A DNA stretch of 64,000 bases from the NCBI GenBank assembly GCA_000381585.1, contig KB906734.1, positions 496,001 to 560,000 of the forward strand, given 5' to 3'. Numbering within the stretch: the first letter of the stretch is position 1; every line of letters starts with the position of its first letter. Source of the stretch: Acidobacteriaceae bacterium KBS 83 (GTDB lineage Bacteria > Acidobacteriota > Terriglobia > Terriglobales > Acidobacteriaceae). Below the pieces are notes generated by a model, which did no database searches, was not told the origin of the DNA, and saw only the letters and a list, made by a program, of their open reading frames with translations. Below, piece after piece: positions 9,251 to 19,106 of the stretch. Both the position numbers and the translations under genes were made by a program.

Positions 9251-10808
9251 AGTCGACGTACTGATTATTGGCTCCGGCCATTCTGGCGGCATGGCTGCAA
9301 AGATGCTCACAGAAAAAGGCGTCTCCTGCGTCATGCTGAATGCAGGTCCAGTAGCGGACATTCGCAAAGACACGGAGCTACGGCAAGCCTTTACGCTGCC
9401 CTATCGCGGCTTCAGACAGCCTGGCCAGTTGCCGCACGTGTTCCAGGCAAACGAATTCAACGCGAATACGTGGGTGGACGAGAAAGAGGTCCCCTACACC
9501 TACGCGCCGGCGAGTCCATACAACTGGGTGCGAGTGCGCCTGTTCGGCGGGCGGTCGCTCTTCTGGTCGCGGCAATCGTTCCGGCTGAGCGACTACGAGT
9601 TCAAGGCGAAGTCGCGCGACGGATTCGGCGACGACTGGCCGATCAGCCTGGCGGACCTCGCGCCGTATTACTCGAGGGTGGAGGAGATCTTCCGCGTCGA
9701 GGGCGAAGCCGCCGGGCTGCCGCAATTTCCGGACGGTAACTTCGTGCCCTTGGAAACTCCATGGGGTGGCGCGGTGGAGCGCTTTCGCAAGGTCGGCGAG
9801 CAACGTGGCGTACCAGTGTGCCGGCAGCGCACGTCACTTGGCGTGAATGGCCTGGCTAGTTCCATCAACTTGCTGCTGCCGGATGCCTTCGAGACCGGCA
9901 AGCTTGAGGCCATCCCGAACGTGGTGGTGCGTGAGCTGCGTGTGAACCCAGCGACGGGGCTGGTCCGCGAGGTGCACTTCGTGGATCGCATCTCGCGACG
10001 GGAGATGTCGATCAAAGCGCGGGTGGTAGTGCTGGCGGCGGGAACGCTCGAGAGCACGCGGCTATTGCTGAGCTCGAAGATCGCAAACTCGAGCGGGGTG
10101 ATGGGCCACTACCTGATCGATCAGATTTACGGAGCGGGCATCGTCTGCTCCGTGCCCGAGGCACGCGACGGTAAGAGCACGCGCGAGCTGATGGAGGGCA
10201 CGGCGATTGTCCCCCGCTTCCGCAACATCCGGACCAAAGAAAAAAACTTTCTGCGCGGCTATGCGCTGAATGTATCGAGCAGCACGCACCCCATGGACCC
10301 GAAGAACTTCGCCGCTTATGGCAGAGAGCTGGAAGAAAAGCTGGAGAGCTACAGCGGCAGCGGCTTTCATGTGGGCATCATGGGCGAGGTGCTGGCGCAC
10401 AACGACCATTGCGTCAGCATCGACAAACATGCCGTAGACGCGTGGGGCATCCCGGCATTGCACATCGACACGCGCTATACAGACAACGAGTTCAACATGG
10501 CGCGCGATGCGGTGGACACAAGCACAGAGCTGGCACACATGGCAGGCTTCGAACTGCTGGCGAAAAACTACGATCCGAATCCCCCGGGCTACAGCATTCA
10601 CGAACTGGGCACCTGCCGAATGGGGGACGACCCGAAGACAAGCGTGCTGAACAAGTGGTGCCAGAGCCACGACATCAAAAATCTATTCGTGGTGGATGGC
10701 AGCAGCTTTGTGAGTTCGGGATGGCAAAACCCGACGATGACCATCCTGGCGCTGGCGATGCGGTCGTCGGAGTATCTAGCCGAGCAGATGCGGCAGGGGA
10801 ATGTGTAG
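9240..10808 (+). CDS. GMC family FAD-dependent oxidoreductase (dehydrogenase large subunit)
   Basis: 522 residues. The N-terminal VDVLIIGSGHSGGMAAKML is the Rossmann GxGxxG FAD-binding site. The C-terminal GMC domain includes HELGTCRMGDD (active-site His region), LFVVDGSSF and WQNPTMTILALA, all typical of bacterial gluconate or fructose dehydrogenase-type large subunits. It has no signal peptide, consistent with hitch-hiking export on the Tat-bearing subunit encoded just upstream with an 11-bp overlap. It likely oxidises a sugar, sugar acid or alcohol; the specific substrate cannot be told. The gene ends 9 bp from a convergent gene. Confidence 0.92.
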   Translation: MLDEVDVLIIGSGHSGGMAAKMLTEKGVSCVMLNAGPVADIRKDTELRQAFTLPYRGFRQPGQLPHVFQANEFNANTWVDEKEVPYTYAPASPYNWVRVRLFGGRSLFWSRQSFRLSDYEFKAKSRDGFGDDWPISLADLAPYYSRVEEIFRVEGEAAGLPQFPDGNFVPLETPWGGAVERFRKVGEQRGVPVCRQRTSLGVNGLASSINLLLPDAFETGKLEAIPNVVVRELRVNPATGLVREVHFVDRISRREMSIKARVVVLAAGTLESTRLLLSSKIANSSGVMGHYLIDQIYGAGIVCSVPEARDGKSTRELMEGTAIVPRFRNIRTKEKNFLRGYALNVSSSTHPMDPKNFAAYGRELEEKLESYSGSGFHVGIMGEVLAHNDHCVSIDKHAVDAWGIPALHIDTRYTDNEFNMARDAVDTSTELAHMAGFELLAKNYDPNPPGYSIHELGTCRMGDDPKTSVLNKWCQSHDIKNLFVVDGSSFVSSGWQNPTMTILALAMRSSEYLAEQMRQGNV

Positions 10809-10817
10809 CTGCCGGAG

Positions 10818-12440
10818 TTATAAGGGAATGTTGCCGTGCTTTTTTGGCGGGTTTGAATCGCGCTTGCCGTCGAGCATTTCGAGTGCGTGGATGAGCCGGC
10901 GACGCGTCTCGCGTGGTCGGATCACGGCGTCGACGTAACCCCGTTCCGCGGCGATGTAGGGATTGGCGAAGCGCTCGCGAAACTCGGCGACACGCTCGCG
11001 GCGAGCTTCGGCGAGCACCTCCGCTTCCCTCTCCTCGCTCAGCTCGCCTTCTCTCTCCTTAGAGTCGCGTAGCGCTTGTGCGAGCTCGCGACCGTAGACG
11101 ATGTTGACTGCGCCCTCCGCGCCCATGACTGCGATCTCGGCAGTGGGCCATGCGAAGTTGGCATCGGTGCGAATGTGCTTCGAGCTCATGACGCAGTAGG
11201 CTCCGCCGTAAGCTTTACGCGTAATGATCAGCAGCTTGGGGACTGTGGCTTCCGCGAAGGCGAAGAGCAGCTTGGCGCCGTGGCGGATGATGCCGCGATG
11301 CTCCTGATCGGTGCCGGGAAGGAAGCCCGGCACGTCTTCGAGGGTGATGAGCGGGATGTTGAACGCGTCGCAAAAGCGAACGAAGCGTGCCGCTTTCGTC
11401 GAAGCATCGATATCCAGTACGCCGGCAAGGAATGCGGGCTGATTGGCAACGACGCCGATGGAGCGTCCGTTGAGGCGCGCAAAGCCGATGACAATATTGC
11501 GTGCGAAGTGCTCCTGCACCTCGAAGAAGTAGCCGTCATCGACGATGCGGGTGATGACATCCTTGATGTCGTAGGGCTGCGATGGGTCGGCGGGGACGAT
11601 GGTATCGAGCGATGTGTCTTCGCGGTCGATAGGATCGTCGGTCGCGCGACGCGGCGGCGGGTCGAGATTATTTGCGGGCAGGAAGCTGAACAGCTCGCGC
11701 AGCATCGCCAGGCATTCCTGATCGTCATGCGCGAGAAAGTGCGCGACGCCCGAGACCTCGTTGTGGGTGGCTGCGCCGCCCAGCTCCTCCTTTGAGACTT
11801 CTTCATGGGTGACGGTGCGGATCACGTCAGGGCCGGTGACGAACATGTGGGAGGTCTTGTCGACCATGAGGATGAAGTCGGTGATGGCCGGCGAGTAGAC
11901 GGCGCCGCCGGCGCAGGGGCCCATGATGGCGGAGAGCTGCGGCACGACACCTGACGCAAGGGTGTTGCGAAGGAAGATGTCCGCATAGCCGGCGAGGGAG
12001 ACGACGCCCTCCTGGATGCGTGCGCCGCCTGAGTCGTTCAGCCCGATGATGGGCGCGCCGACGCGCATGGCGGTGTCCATGATCTTGACGATCTTGGCAG
12101 CGTTGGCTTCGGAGAGTGAGCCACCGAAGACGGTGAAGTCCTGCGCATAGACGAAGACGGTGCGGCCGTCGATGGTGCCGTAGCCGGTGATAAAGCCGTC
12201 GCCTGGGATGCGCTGCTTGTCCATGCCGAAATCGGTGGCGCGATGGGTGACGAATTTGTCGGTTTCCTCGAAGGTGCCGGGATCGAGCAGGAGCTCGACG
12301 CGTTCGCGGGCGGAGAGCTTGCCGGCGCGGTGCTGGCGTTCGCGGCGCTCCGCGCCGCCCGCTTCTTCGGCCAAAGCGTGGCGCCGCTCCAGTTCGGCGA
12401 GAGAGGCTGCGTGGGGATGACTGGGATGAGTGTCGTCCAT
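10818..12440 (-). CDS. Acyl-CoA carboxylase, carboxyltransferase beta subunit (propionyl-/methylcrotonyl-CoA carboxylase type)
   Basis: 540 residues, full length for the family. The N-terminal half has [32 protein letters not shown] and [13 protein letters not shown]; the C-terminal half has [20 protein letters not shown] and RKAYGGAY. The Gly-Gly and Ala-Gly motifs form the two oxyanion holes that bind carboxybiotin and acyl-CoA. It transfers CO2 from biotin to propionyl-CoA or a related acyl-CoA. No biotin carboxylase or carrier gene is nearby, so its partner must be elsewhere. An ATTATA/TATAAT -10 box sits only 10 nt from the ATG, suggesting a leaderless mRNA. Confidence 0.94.
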   Translation of the reverse strand: MDDTHPSHPHAASLAELERRHALAEEAGGAERRERQHRAGKLSARERVELLLDPGTFEETDKFVTHRATDFGMDKQRIPGDGFITGYGTIDGRTVFVYAQDFTVFGGSLSEANAAKIVKIMDTAMRVGAPIIGLNDSGGARIQEGVVSLAGYADIFLRNTLASGVVPQLSAIMGPCAGGAVYSPAITDFILMVDKTSHMFVTGPDVIRTVTHEEVSKEELGGAATHNEVSGVAHFLAHDDQECLAMLRELFSFLPANNLDPPPRRATDDPIDREDTSLDTIVPADPSQPYDIKDVITRIVDDGYFFEVQEHFARNIVIGFARLNGRSIGVVANQPAFLAGVLDIDASTKAARFVRFCDAFNIPLITLEDVPGFLPGTDQEHRGIIRHGAKLLFAFAEATVPKLLIITRKAYGGAYCVMSSKHIRTDANFAWPTAEIAVMGAEGAVNIVYGRELAQALRDSKEREGELSEEREAEVLAEARRERVAEFRERFANPYIAAERGYVDAVIRPRETRRRLIHALEMLDGKRDSNPPKKHGNIPL

Positions 12441-12450
12441 GCGAAACGCA

Positions 12451-12456
12451 ATTATA
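12451..12456 (-). promoter_or_regulatory. -10 box of acyl-CoA carboxylase gene (leaderless promoter)
   Basis: TATAAT on the minus strand with 10 nt between it and the ATG at 12440. A start point about 7 nt downstream would leave only 3-4 untranslated bases. No Shine-Dalgarno sequence precedes the ATG. The -35 region is poor (TCTTTC at 17-nt spacing). Predicted from sequence only. Confidence 0.5.
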
Positions 12457-12568
12457 GAGGGCTTAGTGCTTTCGAAAGATCCGCGTCTGACCGGTCGTCA
12501 TTCCGTCAATTCTGTAGAGTTCTTGGACGAAACAGGATTAGGCTGAGCGGTTGGGAAGGAAACAGCCT

Positions 12569-12991
12569 ATGAGCAAAGAACAAAATGTACAGGCACTCAC
12601 CAAGTTTGCTGAAGCGGCGAATACGGGAAAGTATGAGCTATTCGACGAGGCAGTGGCACTCGATTGCGTCGACCATGATCCGGCTCCCGGACAGGGGCCA
12701 GGGCCGGAGGGATATCGCGCATTTTTCACCCAAATGCGGGCTGCGTTTCCAGACCTGAAGGCAGACCTCGCCGTGATGGTCGCGGATGAAGACTCTATCG
12801 CGTTCGCGTACACACTTTCCGGAACGCAAAAGGGTCCGCTGATGGGCATACCGGCGACGGGAAAGAAGGTTTCGATTCGCGGCGTGCAACTCTCGAAATT
12901 CCGCGACGGGAAGATGGTGGAACGATGGGGCAGCTCCGACCAACTGGGGATGCTTCAGCAGCTTGGAGTAGCCACTGTTCCGCGGGCGTAA
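12569..12991 (+). CDS. SnoaL-like/ester cyclase family protein
   Basis: 140 residues from ATG 12569, with AAGGA at 12556-12560 eight nt before it; a TTG six codons upstream is rejected. The sequence has the SnoaL-like pattern: an N-terminal helix with AANTGKYELFDEAVALDCVDHDP, then GYRAFFTQMRAAFPDLKADL, then TLSGTQKGPLMGIPATGKKV and FRDGKMVERWGSSD. These are small alpha+beta-barrel (NTF2-like) proteins related to polyketide cyclases, but most genomic copies have unknown substrates. It is divergent from the carboxylase gene and convergent with tyrS. Confidence 0.85.
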   Translation: MSKEQNVQALTKFAEAANTGKYELFDEAVALDCVDHDPAPGQGPGPEGYRAFFTQMRAAFPDLKADLAVMVADEDSIAFAYTLSGTQKGPLMGIPATGKKVSIRGVQLSKFRDGKMVERWGSSDQLGMLQQLGVATVPRA

Positions 12992-13096
12992 GATGCCGGC
13001 TGCAAGCCACGTCGATGCGGCTACGAAGGCCGTTTTCCAGAGAGAAGGCGAAACCGGGACGAGGATGGCCGCTGAGACCTGTTTAACTGGCATCGC

Positions 13097-14356
13097 CTAG
13101 CTGAGCAGGGCTGCCTTGGCGCGTTTCCCCGCGCGCACCACAACACGGGTCGGAACTGGGACGCGGGCATGCGTGCCCTGTACCACTTCGCCATCGAGCC
13201 GCACCGCGCCCTGCTTCACTTTGCGCGTAGCATCCGCTGCGGAATCGGCAAGGCCGAGGCGGACGAGCAGCTTGTCCAGGCGGAGCGCGCCTGTTTCCGC
13301 CGTCCAGCCAGCATCGGCGGCGGAGACAGCAACCTCATCCAGATCCTCGGGCGTTTCATCGCGCTGAAACTGCTTTGCCCAGTTTTCGTCGGCGCGCAGC
13401 GCTGCTTCTTCTCCGTGGAAGCCGGCGACGATGGTCCGGGCCAGCCGCTTCTTTACGTCCATCGGATGTGCGGCGCCGCTCTCGACGGCAACCTTCAGCG
13501 CGTCGACCTCACTCTGTTTGAGGTCGGTAAGCAGGGTCCAGTAGCTCCACATCAGGATGTCGGAGATGGACATCAGCTTGCCGTACATTTCGCCCGGGGG
13601 CTCATGGATGCCGATCGCATTGTTCAACGACTTCGACATCTTCTGCACGCCATCGATGCCCTCGATGATCGGGGTCATGAGGACGATTTGCGACGGCTGG
13701 CCGTAGTGGCGCTGCAGCTCGCGGCCGATCAGCAGGTTGAACTTCTGGTCCGTGCCGCCGAGCTCGACGTCGGCCTTCAACGCCACCGAATCGTAGCCCT
13801 GCGACAGGGGGTAGAGCATCTCGTGCATGAAGATGGGCTTTTCTTCCTGAAAGCGCTTGTGGAACTCCTCGCGCTCGAGCATCTGGGAGACGGTGAAATG
13901 CGCTGCGAGCCGGATGATGCCCTCAAAGCCAAGCGTGCCGAGCCATTCGGAGTTGAAGCGGACCTCGGTCTTGTTGCGATCCAGGATGCGGAAGACCTGG
14001 TCGGTGTAGGTCTTCGCGTTCTGGTCGACCTGCTCCCGCGTCAACGGCTTGCGTGTCACTGACCGGCCAGATGGGTCGCCGATGAGCGAGGTGAAGTCGC
14101 CTACGAGGAAGATGACCTGGTGGCCCAGGTCCTGGAAGTGCTTGAGCTTCCGCATGAGCACCGTGTGGCCGAGATGCAGGTCGGGCGCGGTCGGGTCGAA
14201 ACCGGCCTTCACACGCAGGGGACGACCGTTCTTGCGCGATTCTTCGAGGCGTTCGCGCAGATCGGAGACGCGGATGATCTCCGCGGCGCCCTTCTGCAGG
14301 TAGTCCAGTTGCTCGTCGACGGGGAGGAAATTGTTGGGAGATGTGCTGTCAGGCAT
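13097..14356 (-). CDS. tyrS: Tyrosyl-tRNA synthetase
   Basis: 419 residues from ATG 14356; an open extension of 43 codons upstream overlaps the neighbouring gene and is rejected. The class I signatures are HLGHT (61-65) and KMSKS (239-243), with tyrosine-site sequence [12 protein letters not shown] and the C-terminal S4 RNA-binding domain ([21 protein letters not shown]). The HLGH form and [10 protein letters not shown] mark the TyrRS type that has a C-terminal S4 domain. It charges tRNA-Tyr in the cytoplasm. A TATACT -10 box lies 10 nt before the ATG with no Shine-Dalgarno sequence, suggesting leaderless translation. Confidence 0.97.
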   Translation of the reverse strand: MPDSTSPNNFLPVDEQLDYLQKGAAEIIRVSDLRERLEESRKNGRPLRVKAGFDPTAPDLHLGHTVLMRKLKHFQDLGHQVIFLVGDFTSLIGDPSGRSVTRKPLTREQVDQNAKTYTDQVFRILDRNKTEVRFNSEWLGTLGFEGIIRLAAHFTVSQMLEREEFHKRFQEEKPIFMHEMLYPLSQGYDSVALKADVELGGTDQKFNLLIGRELQRHYGQPSQIVLMTPIIEGIDGVQKMSKSLNNAIGIHEPPGEMYGKLMSISDILMWSYWTLLTDLKQSEVDALKVAVESGAAHPMDVKKRLARTIVAGFHGEEAALRADENWAKQFQRDETPEDLDEVAVSAADAGWTAETGALRLDKLLVRLGLADSAADATRKVKQGAVRLDGEVVQGTHARVPVPTRVVVRAGKRAKAALLS

Positions 14357-14366
14357 GCGTGGAGAC

Positions 14367-14372
14367 AGTATA
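14367..14372 (-). promoter_or_regulatory. -10 box of tyrS (leaderless promoter)
   Basis: TATACT on the minus strand, with 10 nt between the box and the ATG at 14356. The spacing is identical to that before the acyl-CoA carboxylase gene and fabZ. The 10-nt stretch GTCTCCACGC contains no Shine-Dalgarno sequence. Confidence 0.45.
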
Positions 14373-14393
14373 GAGTTCGCGTGCGTCGAGGGA

Positions 14394-14729
14394 TCAGCGA
14401 GTGGAAGGGCGAAAAAGCTTGAAGAATGCAGCCAGGGGCACCAACAACCACAACTGCTGGCGCCGCAGACGAGCCATGTCTTCACGGCGCATCCGCTCCA
14501 CCTCGTCCCAGTGCGAACGCACCAGCACGATCGCGTAGTAAAGCAACGGGATGTAATTCACCCCGATCCCGACCATGTACCACCACCACACGGAATGTCC
14601 GCGGGTGTGGACGAGGCCAAGCACACCGAGACCGACGAGGAGCGCAACCCCGAAGGCATATTCCAGGAGGACAATCGTTCGGCCAAGGAATCGCAGGTCG
14701 ATCGCCGCCAATTCACGAGTGTTGACCAT
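14394..14729 (-). CDS. Small membrane protein, unknown function
   Basis: 111 residues from ATG 14729, with GGAAGG six nt before it; the long upstream extension is not coding. Two clear hydrophobic helices (about residues 24-40 and 49-70) are followed by a basic loop [20 protein letters not shown] and a third short hydrophobic stretch [14 protein letters not shown] near the end. I do not recognise a named family. It lies 37 bp upstream of tyrS on the same strand and diverges from the YjbR-type gene. Confidence 0.65.
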   Translation of the reverse strand: MVNTRELAAIDLRFLGRTIVLLEYAFGVALLVGLGVLGLVHTRGHSVWWWYMVGIGVNYIPLLYYAIVLVRSHWDEVERMRREDMARLRRQQLWLLVPLAAFFKLFRPSTR

Positions 14730-14779
14730 GTGGCCTTCCGCCGGTCGACAGTCTATTGCCATCGCTTCATACTCTCGGC

Positions 14780-15214
14780 ATGGACAACGAGAGCGCACGC
14801 GCCTTCCTGCTGCGTCTTCCACATGTGGAGGAGACGTTGCAGTGGGGAAACAACGTGGTCTTCTGGGTGGGCGACAAGGCGATTGGCGGCAAGATGTTTG
14901 CGGTGCTAAATCTGGATGCCGACAGCCACGGCGTGATTTCGTTCGCGGCTGGCCCAGAGGGCATGGCCGAGTTGCTGGAGATCGACGGCGTCTTCCCGGC
15001 TCCGTACCTTGCACGGGCACATTGGGTAGCAATGGAACGATGGAGCGCGCTCCGTGCGAGTGATCTGGAGGCTCGGCTGCGAGCGGCCCGCGACATCATC
15101 GAAGCCAAGCTGCCGAAGCGGACACGCGATGTGCTCGCCATGCCACCGGGCGACCGGCACAAGCTGATTGCGGCACGCAAGAAGGAAGTGGCAAAGCGCG
15201 GAAGGCAGCGCTGA
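14780..15214 (+). CDS. MmcQ/YjbR family DNA-binding-fold protein
   Basis: 144 residues from ATG 14780; an alternative start eight codons upstream overlaps less plausible sequence. The MmcQ/YjbR (CyaY-like, DUF419) pattern is visible: a starting helix DNESARAFLLRLPHVEETLQWG, then VFWVGDKAIGGKMFAVLNLD, SHGVISFAAGPEG, and the central HWVAMERWSAL block. The family has a double-wing-like fold, and its molecular role is not settled. The C-terminus is Lys/Arg-rich. It precedes the SDR gene by 46 bp on the same strand. Confidence 0.83.
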   Translation: MDNESARAFLLRLPHVEETLQWGNNVVFWVGDKAIGGKMFAVLNLDADSHGVISFAAGPEGMAELLEIDGVFPAPYLARAHWVAMERWSALRASDLEARLRAARDIIEAKLPKRTRDVLAMPPGDRHKLIAARKKEVAKRGRQR

Positions 15215-15260
15215 TCACCGGCGGGTTGCGCCGGGGCCGGGGCTTCGATAGCGTCCATGT

Positions 15261-16073
15261 ATGCAATCTGTCGAATCGATAACAGCCATGGTGCCGATGG
15301 CGTTGGATAACAAGGTCGCGCTGATCACCGGCGGGGCGCGTGGGATTGGCGCCTCGACGGTGCGTCTCTTCCGGCAGGCGGGGGCGCGGGTAGCGTTCAA
15401 CTATCGGACTGCACGGGAACGCGCGGAGGCTCTCGCCGGGGAATGCGGGGGCGCCGAGCTCTGCCGCGCGTTTGGCAAGGAGCTGGACTCCGCCGACGCG
15501 GGGCGCGCGCTGGTTGAGGAGACCATCGCTGCATTTGGCCGGATCGATTGTCTCATCGTGAACCACGGTATCTGGCCGCCAGAGGATGCGCCGATCGCAA
15601 CCATGGACGGGCGGCAGTGGCGCCGGACAATGGATGTGAACCTGGACAGCGTCTTCGGGCTGGTCCAGGCGGCGGCGGCTGCCATGCAGCGGCAAAGCGC
15701 GTCCAAAGGAGAGGTGCGGGGCCACATTGTGCTGGTAAGCTCGACGGCGGGCCAGCGCGGCGAGGCGTTCCACGCCGACTATGCGGTGAGCAAGGGTGCT
15801 CTGATTTCTCTGACCAAAAGTCTTTCGAGCGAGCTGGCACCCCAGGGTATCTACGTGAATTGCGTAGCGCCGGGCTGGGTGGCTACCGAGATGTCTGCCC
15901 CGGCGCTGGCGACGGAGGCCGGTCGCGCGAAGATCTTTGGAGCCATTCCCCTGGGACGGGTGGGGCGCGTGGAGGAGATTGCAGCGCCTATCCTCTTCCT
16001 TTGCACGCCGTGGGCGGGATTCATCAGCGGCGAGGTGCTCAACGTGAACGGTGGCGCGGTGCTGGTGGGATGA
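15261..16073 (+). CDS. SDR family NAD(P)-dependent oxidoreductase (3-oxoacyl-ACP-reductase-like)
   Basis: 270 residues from ATG 15261; in-frame ATGs at 15288 and 15297 are alternatives, and none has a good Shine-Dalgarno sequence. TGGARGIGAS is the Rossmann cofactor loop, NHG replaces the usual NAG, and the Ser-Tyr-Lys active site is VSSTAG plus YAVSK. GEVLNVNGG ends the protein as in FabG-like enzymes. It is a classical SDR that probably reduces a beta-keto or polyol substrate. The stop overlaps the start of the next gene (ATGA), so the pair is translationally coupled. Confidence 0.9.
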   Translation: MQSVESITAMVPMALDNKVALITGGARGIGASTVRLFRQAGARVAFNYRTARERAEALAGECGGAELCRAFGKELDSADAGRALVEETIAAFGRIDCLIVNHGIWPPEDAPIATMDGRQWRRTMDVNLDSVFGLVQAAAAAMQRQSASKGEVRGHIVLVSSTAGQRGEAFHADYAVSKGALISLTKSLSSELAPQGIYVNCVAPGWVATEMSAPALATEAGRAKIFGAIPLGRVGRVEEIAAPILFLCTPWAGFISGEVLNVNGGAVLVG

Positions 16074-16876
16074 CGATACGGCGAACGGGACTTGTCATTG
16101 CGTTGATCCTGTGCGGGGCGGTTGCTGGACGCGCGCAAGCCGGCGGCAATGCGAGCTCGAACGCTGAACAAAATGCTGACGAGAAGAAAGTAAAGCTGCT
16201 GCTGCAGCAGATGATCCAGGCGCTGGGCGGCGATGCATGGCTGCACGCGCCGGGATATGAGCTAATCGGGCGCACATCCGGCTTCTACCAGGGCAAGCCG
16301 ACCGGTGCGATTACCGACTTCTGGGACTACCGACAGCCTCCGGACAAAGAGCGCGTGGAGCTGGGCAAGAAGCGGCAGGTCTGTCAGATGTATATCGGCG
16401 ACCAGGGATGGGAAGTCACCTACAAGGGCAAGGTGGCGATTCCGAAGGCGGAGATGGATGACTACCTGCGACGCCGCAATCACTCCGTGGATGCGGTGGC
16501 GCGGGTGTGGATGAAGGACCCGGGAGCACTGTACCTGTACGCCGGCCAGGAGCAGGTGGAGCGCCATCTGGCGGACAAGGTCACGATTCTGTCTTCTACC
16601 AACGACAACGTGACACTGGATCTGGACGCGAATTCGCACCTTCCTGTCCGGCGCAGTTTCGAGTGGCGCGACCCGCTCTACAAAGACAAGAACGTCGAGG
16701 GTGAGGAATACGACGACTACCACAAGTTCAATGGCATCTCGTCTCCTTTCTCCATCGCGCGGTACCACAATGGCGACATGACAAACCAGCGTTTTATGTA
16801 CAACGTGATCTATGGCGGCGCGATTCCGCCGGAGATGTTCGATGTCGACGCGACAGCGCGTAAGTTGAAGAAGTAG
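16070..16876 (+). CDS. Secreted protein, outer-membrane-lipoprotein-sorting-like (LolA/LolB-like fold)
   Basis: 268 residues beginning at the ATG that overlaps the SDR stop. A signal peptide is clear ([22 protein letters not shown]). The mature part starts with a helix, [19 protein letters not shown], then alternates beta strands as in LolA-like proteins ([52 protein letters not shown]). Acidobacterial homologues are usually annotated as outer membrane lipoprotein-sorting proteins or hypothetical proteins. The role is unproven; the coupling to an SDR gene gives no clear functional hint. Confidence 0.78.
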   Translation: MTIRRTGLVIALILCGAVAGRAQAGGNASSNAEQNADEKKVKLLLQQMIQALGGDAWLHAPGYELIGRTSGFYQGKPTGAITDFWDYRQPPDKERVELGKKRQVCQMYIGDQGWEVTYKGKVAIPKAEMDDYLRRRNHSVDAVARVWMKDPGALYLYAGQEQVERHLADKVTILSSTNDNVTLDLDANSHLPVRRSFEWRDPLYKDKNVEGEEYDDYHKFNGISSPFSIARYHNGDMTNQRFMYNVIYGGAIPPEMFDVDATARKLKK

Positions 16877-16891
16877 GGCTCGCCAGCTATA

Positions 16892-16897
16892 TATAAT
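16892..16897 (+). promoter_or_regulatory. -10 box of fabZ (leaderless promoter)
   Basis: TATAAT with 10 nt before the fabZ ATG at 16908 and no Shine-Dalgarno sequence in between. A start point near 16904 would make the mRNA essentially leaderless. The -35 is weak (TTGAAG at 16865 is 21 nt away). The spacing matches those before tyrS and the acyl-CoA carboxylase gene. Confidence 0.5.
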
Positions 16898-16907
16898 CGT
16901 CTTTCGT

Positions 16908-17426
16908 ATGAGCACGGAGAATCCACAGGCGGCAATCTCTCTCGGCATTACTGAGATCATGCAGATTCTGCCGCATCGTTACCCGTTTCTGCTGATTGAT
17001 CGCGTGGTGGAACTGGTGCGAATGCAGCGAATTGTGGCGATCAAGAGCGTCACTATCAACGAGCCGTTCTTCCAGGGGCATTTCCCCACCTACCCCATCA
17101 TGCCTGGCGTGCTGATGGTGGAAGCGATGGCACAGGCCGGCGGCGTGTTGCTGCTCACCGAGGTGCCAGACCGCGACGACAAGCTGATGGTCTTCACGGG
17201 CATCGATGATGCGAAGTTTCGCGCGCCTGTTGTGCCCGGCGATCAGGTACGCATCGAGGTCGAGGTGCTGAAGTTCAGTCATCGCGGCGCCACTATGCGC
17301 GGCAACGCCTACGTGGACGGCAAGCTAGTGTGCGAAGCGGAGATCAGATGCCAGCTGGTACCGCGCCCGGCGCGCAAAACGGAGCCACAGGAGTCGCCGG
17401 CGCTGGCCGGGGCCGCTGCCGAGTGA
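16908..17426 (+). CDS. fabZ: 3-hydroxyacyl-ACP dehydratase FabZ
   Basis: 172 residues. The hot-dog fold motifs are [13 protein letters not shown] (21-33) and [20 protein letters not shown] (54-73), placing catalytic His58 and Glu72 as in E. coli FabZ. The C-terminal 20 residues are an extra Pro/Ala-rich tail. It dehydrates (3R)-hydroxyacyl-ACP in fatty acid synthesis and, by controlling the 3-hydroxymyristoyl-ACP pool, balances lipid A synthesis. The stop overlaps the lpxA start (GTGA), the same coupling as in many Gram-negative lpx clusters. Confidence 0.96.
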   Translation: MSTENPQAAISLGITEIMQILPHRYPFLLIDRVVELVRMQRIVAIKSVTINEPFFQGHFPTYPIMPGVLMVEAMAQAGGVLLLTEVPDRDDKLMVFTGIDDAKFRAPVVPGDQVRIEVEVLKFSHRGATMRGNAYVDGKLVCEAEIRCQLVPRPARKTEPQESPALAGAAAE

Positions 17427-18199
17427 GCATTCACCCCACCGCCCTGGTAGAGACCGGAGCGGTCGTTCCAAAGTCAGCGAAGATTGGTCCGTACTGCACC
17501 GTGGGCGCAGACGTCGTGCTGGGCGAACGGTGCGAGCTGGTATCGCACGTGGTGCTCGATGGGCACACGAGGCTTGGCGCCGGATGCCGCGTTTATAGTT
17601 TCGCCGCCGTGGGCGTGGCGCCGCAAGACCTGAAATATGCCGGCGAGCCGACAAGTGTGGAGATCGGCGAAGAAACAGTGATCCGGGAATGTGTGACTGT
17701 CTCCCGGGGGACAACGGGCGGCGGCGGTATGACACGCATAGGCGCGCACTGCCTGATCATGGCGTACGCACACATCGGACATGACTCGAGCATCGGAGAT
17801 TACTGCATTCTCGCGAACGGGGCCACGCTCGCCGGGCACGTAACGGTGGAGGAATGGGCGACGGTGGGTGCGCTGTGCCCGGTGCACCAGTACTGCCGCA
17901 TCGGGCAGCATGCCTACGTCGGCGGCGGGACCACCATTACGCAGGATGTGCTGCCCTACTCGCTGACCTCCGCGAAGCGCGAGACGCGCGCGTATGGGCT
18001 GAACAAGGTGGGCTTGGAACGGCGCGGCTTTTCGCGTGAGCAGGTGCGCGCGTTGCAGCATGCATACAGGTTGCTGCTGGCGTCGAAGCGGAATACTTCG
18101 CAGGCACTGGAAGCCTTGCGCGCGGAAGCGGATGCGTGCGAAGAGGTGCAGTATTTGCTTCGCTTTGTGGAGACCAGCGAACGCGGCGTATTGAAGTAA
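17423..18199 (+). CDS. lpxA: UDP-N-acetylglucosamine acyltransferase LpxA
   Basis: 258 residues from GTG 17423, which overlaps the fabZ stop; this gives the usual LpxA length (E. coli 262). The left-handed beta-helix hexapeptide repeats run from the N-terminus ([20 protein letters not shown]) to about residue 190. [13 protein letters not shown] places the catalytic His at residue 120, equivalent to His125 of E. coli. A C-terminal helical domain follows ([18 protein letters not shown]). It transfers an R-3-hydroxyacyl chain to UDP-GlcNAc, the first step of lipid A synthesis. lpxI follows after 7 bp. Confidence 0.96.
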   Translation: MSIHPTALVETGAVVPKSAKIGPYCTVGADVVLGERCELVSHVVLDGHTRLGAGCRVYSFAAVGVAPQDLKYAGEPTSVEIGEETVIRECVTVSRGTTGGGGMTRIGAHCLIMAYAHIGHDSSIGDYCILANGATLAGHVTVEEWATVGALCPVHQYCRIGQHAYVGGGTTITQDVLPYSLTSAKRETRAYGLNKVGLERRGFSREQVRALQHAYRLLLASKRNTSQALEALRAEADACEEVQYLLRFVETSERGVLK

Positions 18200-18206
18200 C
18201 AACGCG

Positions 18207-19106
18207 ATGACAGACGAATTGCGTAATCCACCAGCACCGCTGGGCCTGATTGCCGGCAACGGGCACTTTCCTTTCCTGCTGCTCGAAGCGGCGCGAGCGC
18301 AAGGGCGTCCGGTTGTAGTGGCCGCGATCCGCGAAGAGACCGATCCCGCGATCAATGCACGCGCTCAAGAAGACCAGGGGACGATTGTGCACTGGCTCTC
18401 TCTTGGCGAACTGTCGCGGCTGATCGAGACATTTCAGCATGCAGGCGTGAAACAGGCGGTCATGGCCGGGCAAGTGAAGCACAAACAGATTTTTTCGAGC
18501 ATCCGGCCGGATTGGCGGCTGGCCAAGCTGCTGCTAAACCTGCGCACACGCAATACGGACATGCTGCTGGGCGCGATCGCCAAGGTGCTAAGCGATGAGG
18601 GCATCGAGTTGATCTCGTCCACATCGTTTCTCGAACCGCTGCTGACGCAGATTGGCGTGCTGACACGGCGGGCTCCCAGCGAGCAGGAACAGAAAGACAT
18701 CGCCTATGGACGCGAGGTGGCGGCGGCCGTCGGGGGCTTCGACATCGGGCAAACGGTGGTGATTGCGGGCCAGGCATGCGTTGCGGTGGAGGCGATGGAA
18801 GGCACCGATGCCACGATCGCGCGGGCCGGAGCGCTGATGCACACACTTGAGGGTGAAGCATCGACCCTGGACCGCAGCCTGACAGTGGTGAAGATCGCGA
18901 AGCCCAAGCAGGATATGCGCTTCGATGTACCGGTCATCGGGACGGCAACGATCGCGACCATGCGCGAGGCCCGTGCGACCTGCCTGTCGATTGAGGCCGG
19001 ACGAACGCTGATCTTCGATCGCGCGGCAGTTGTGGCGGCAGCGGACGCCGCGAGCATCGCTATCGTCGCACAGCCGCATGGCTGGCCATTGCTGGAACTG
19101 GGATAG
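18207..19106 (+). CDS. lpxI: UDP-2,3-diacylglucosamine pyrophosphatase LpxI
   Basis: 299 residues with LpxI (DUF1009) signatures: GLIAGNGHFPFLLLEAARAQG at the N-terminus, MAGQVKHKQIF in the middle and VVKIAKPKQDMRFDVPVIG near residue 230. The aspartate in KQDMRFD corresponds to the catalytic Asp of Caulobacter LpxI. It hydrolyses UDP-2,3-diacylglucosamine to lipid X and UMP. It replaces LpxH, which many proteobacteria use for this step. It is coupled to fabZ and lpxA, so the three genes make a compact lipid A unit. Confidence 0.95.
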   Translation: MTDELRNPPAPLGLIAGNGHFPFLLLEAARAQGRPVVVAAIREETDPAINARAQEDQGTIVHWLSLGELSRLIETFQHAGVKQAVMAGQVKHKQIFSSIRPDWRLAKLLLNLRTRNTDMLLGAIAKVLSDEGIELISSTSFLEPLLTQIGVLTRRAPSEQEQKDIAYGREVAAAVGGFDIGQTVVIAGQACVAVEAMEGTDATIARAGALMHTLEGEASTLDRSLTVVKIAKPKQDMRFDVPVIGTATIATMREARATCLSIEAGRTLIFDRAAVVAAADAASIAIVAQPHGWPLLELG

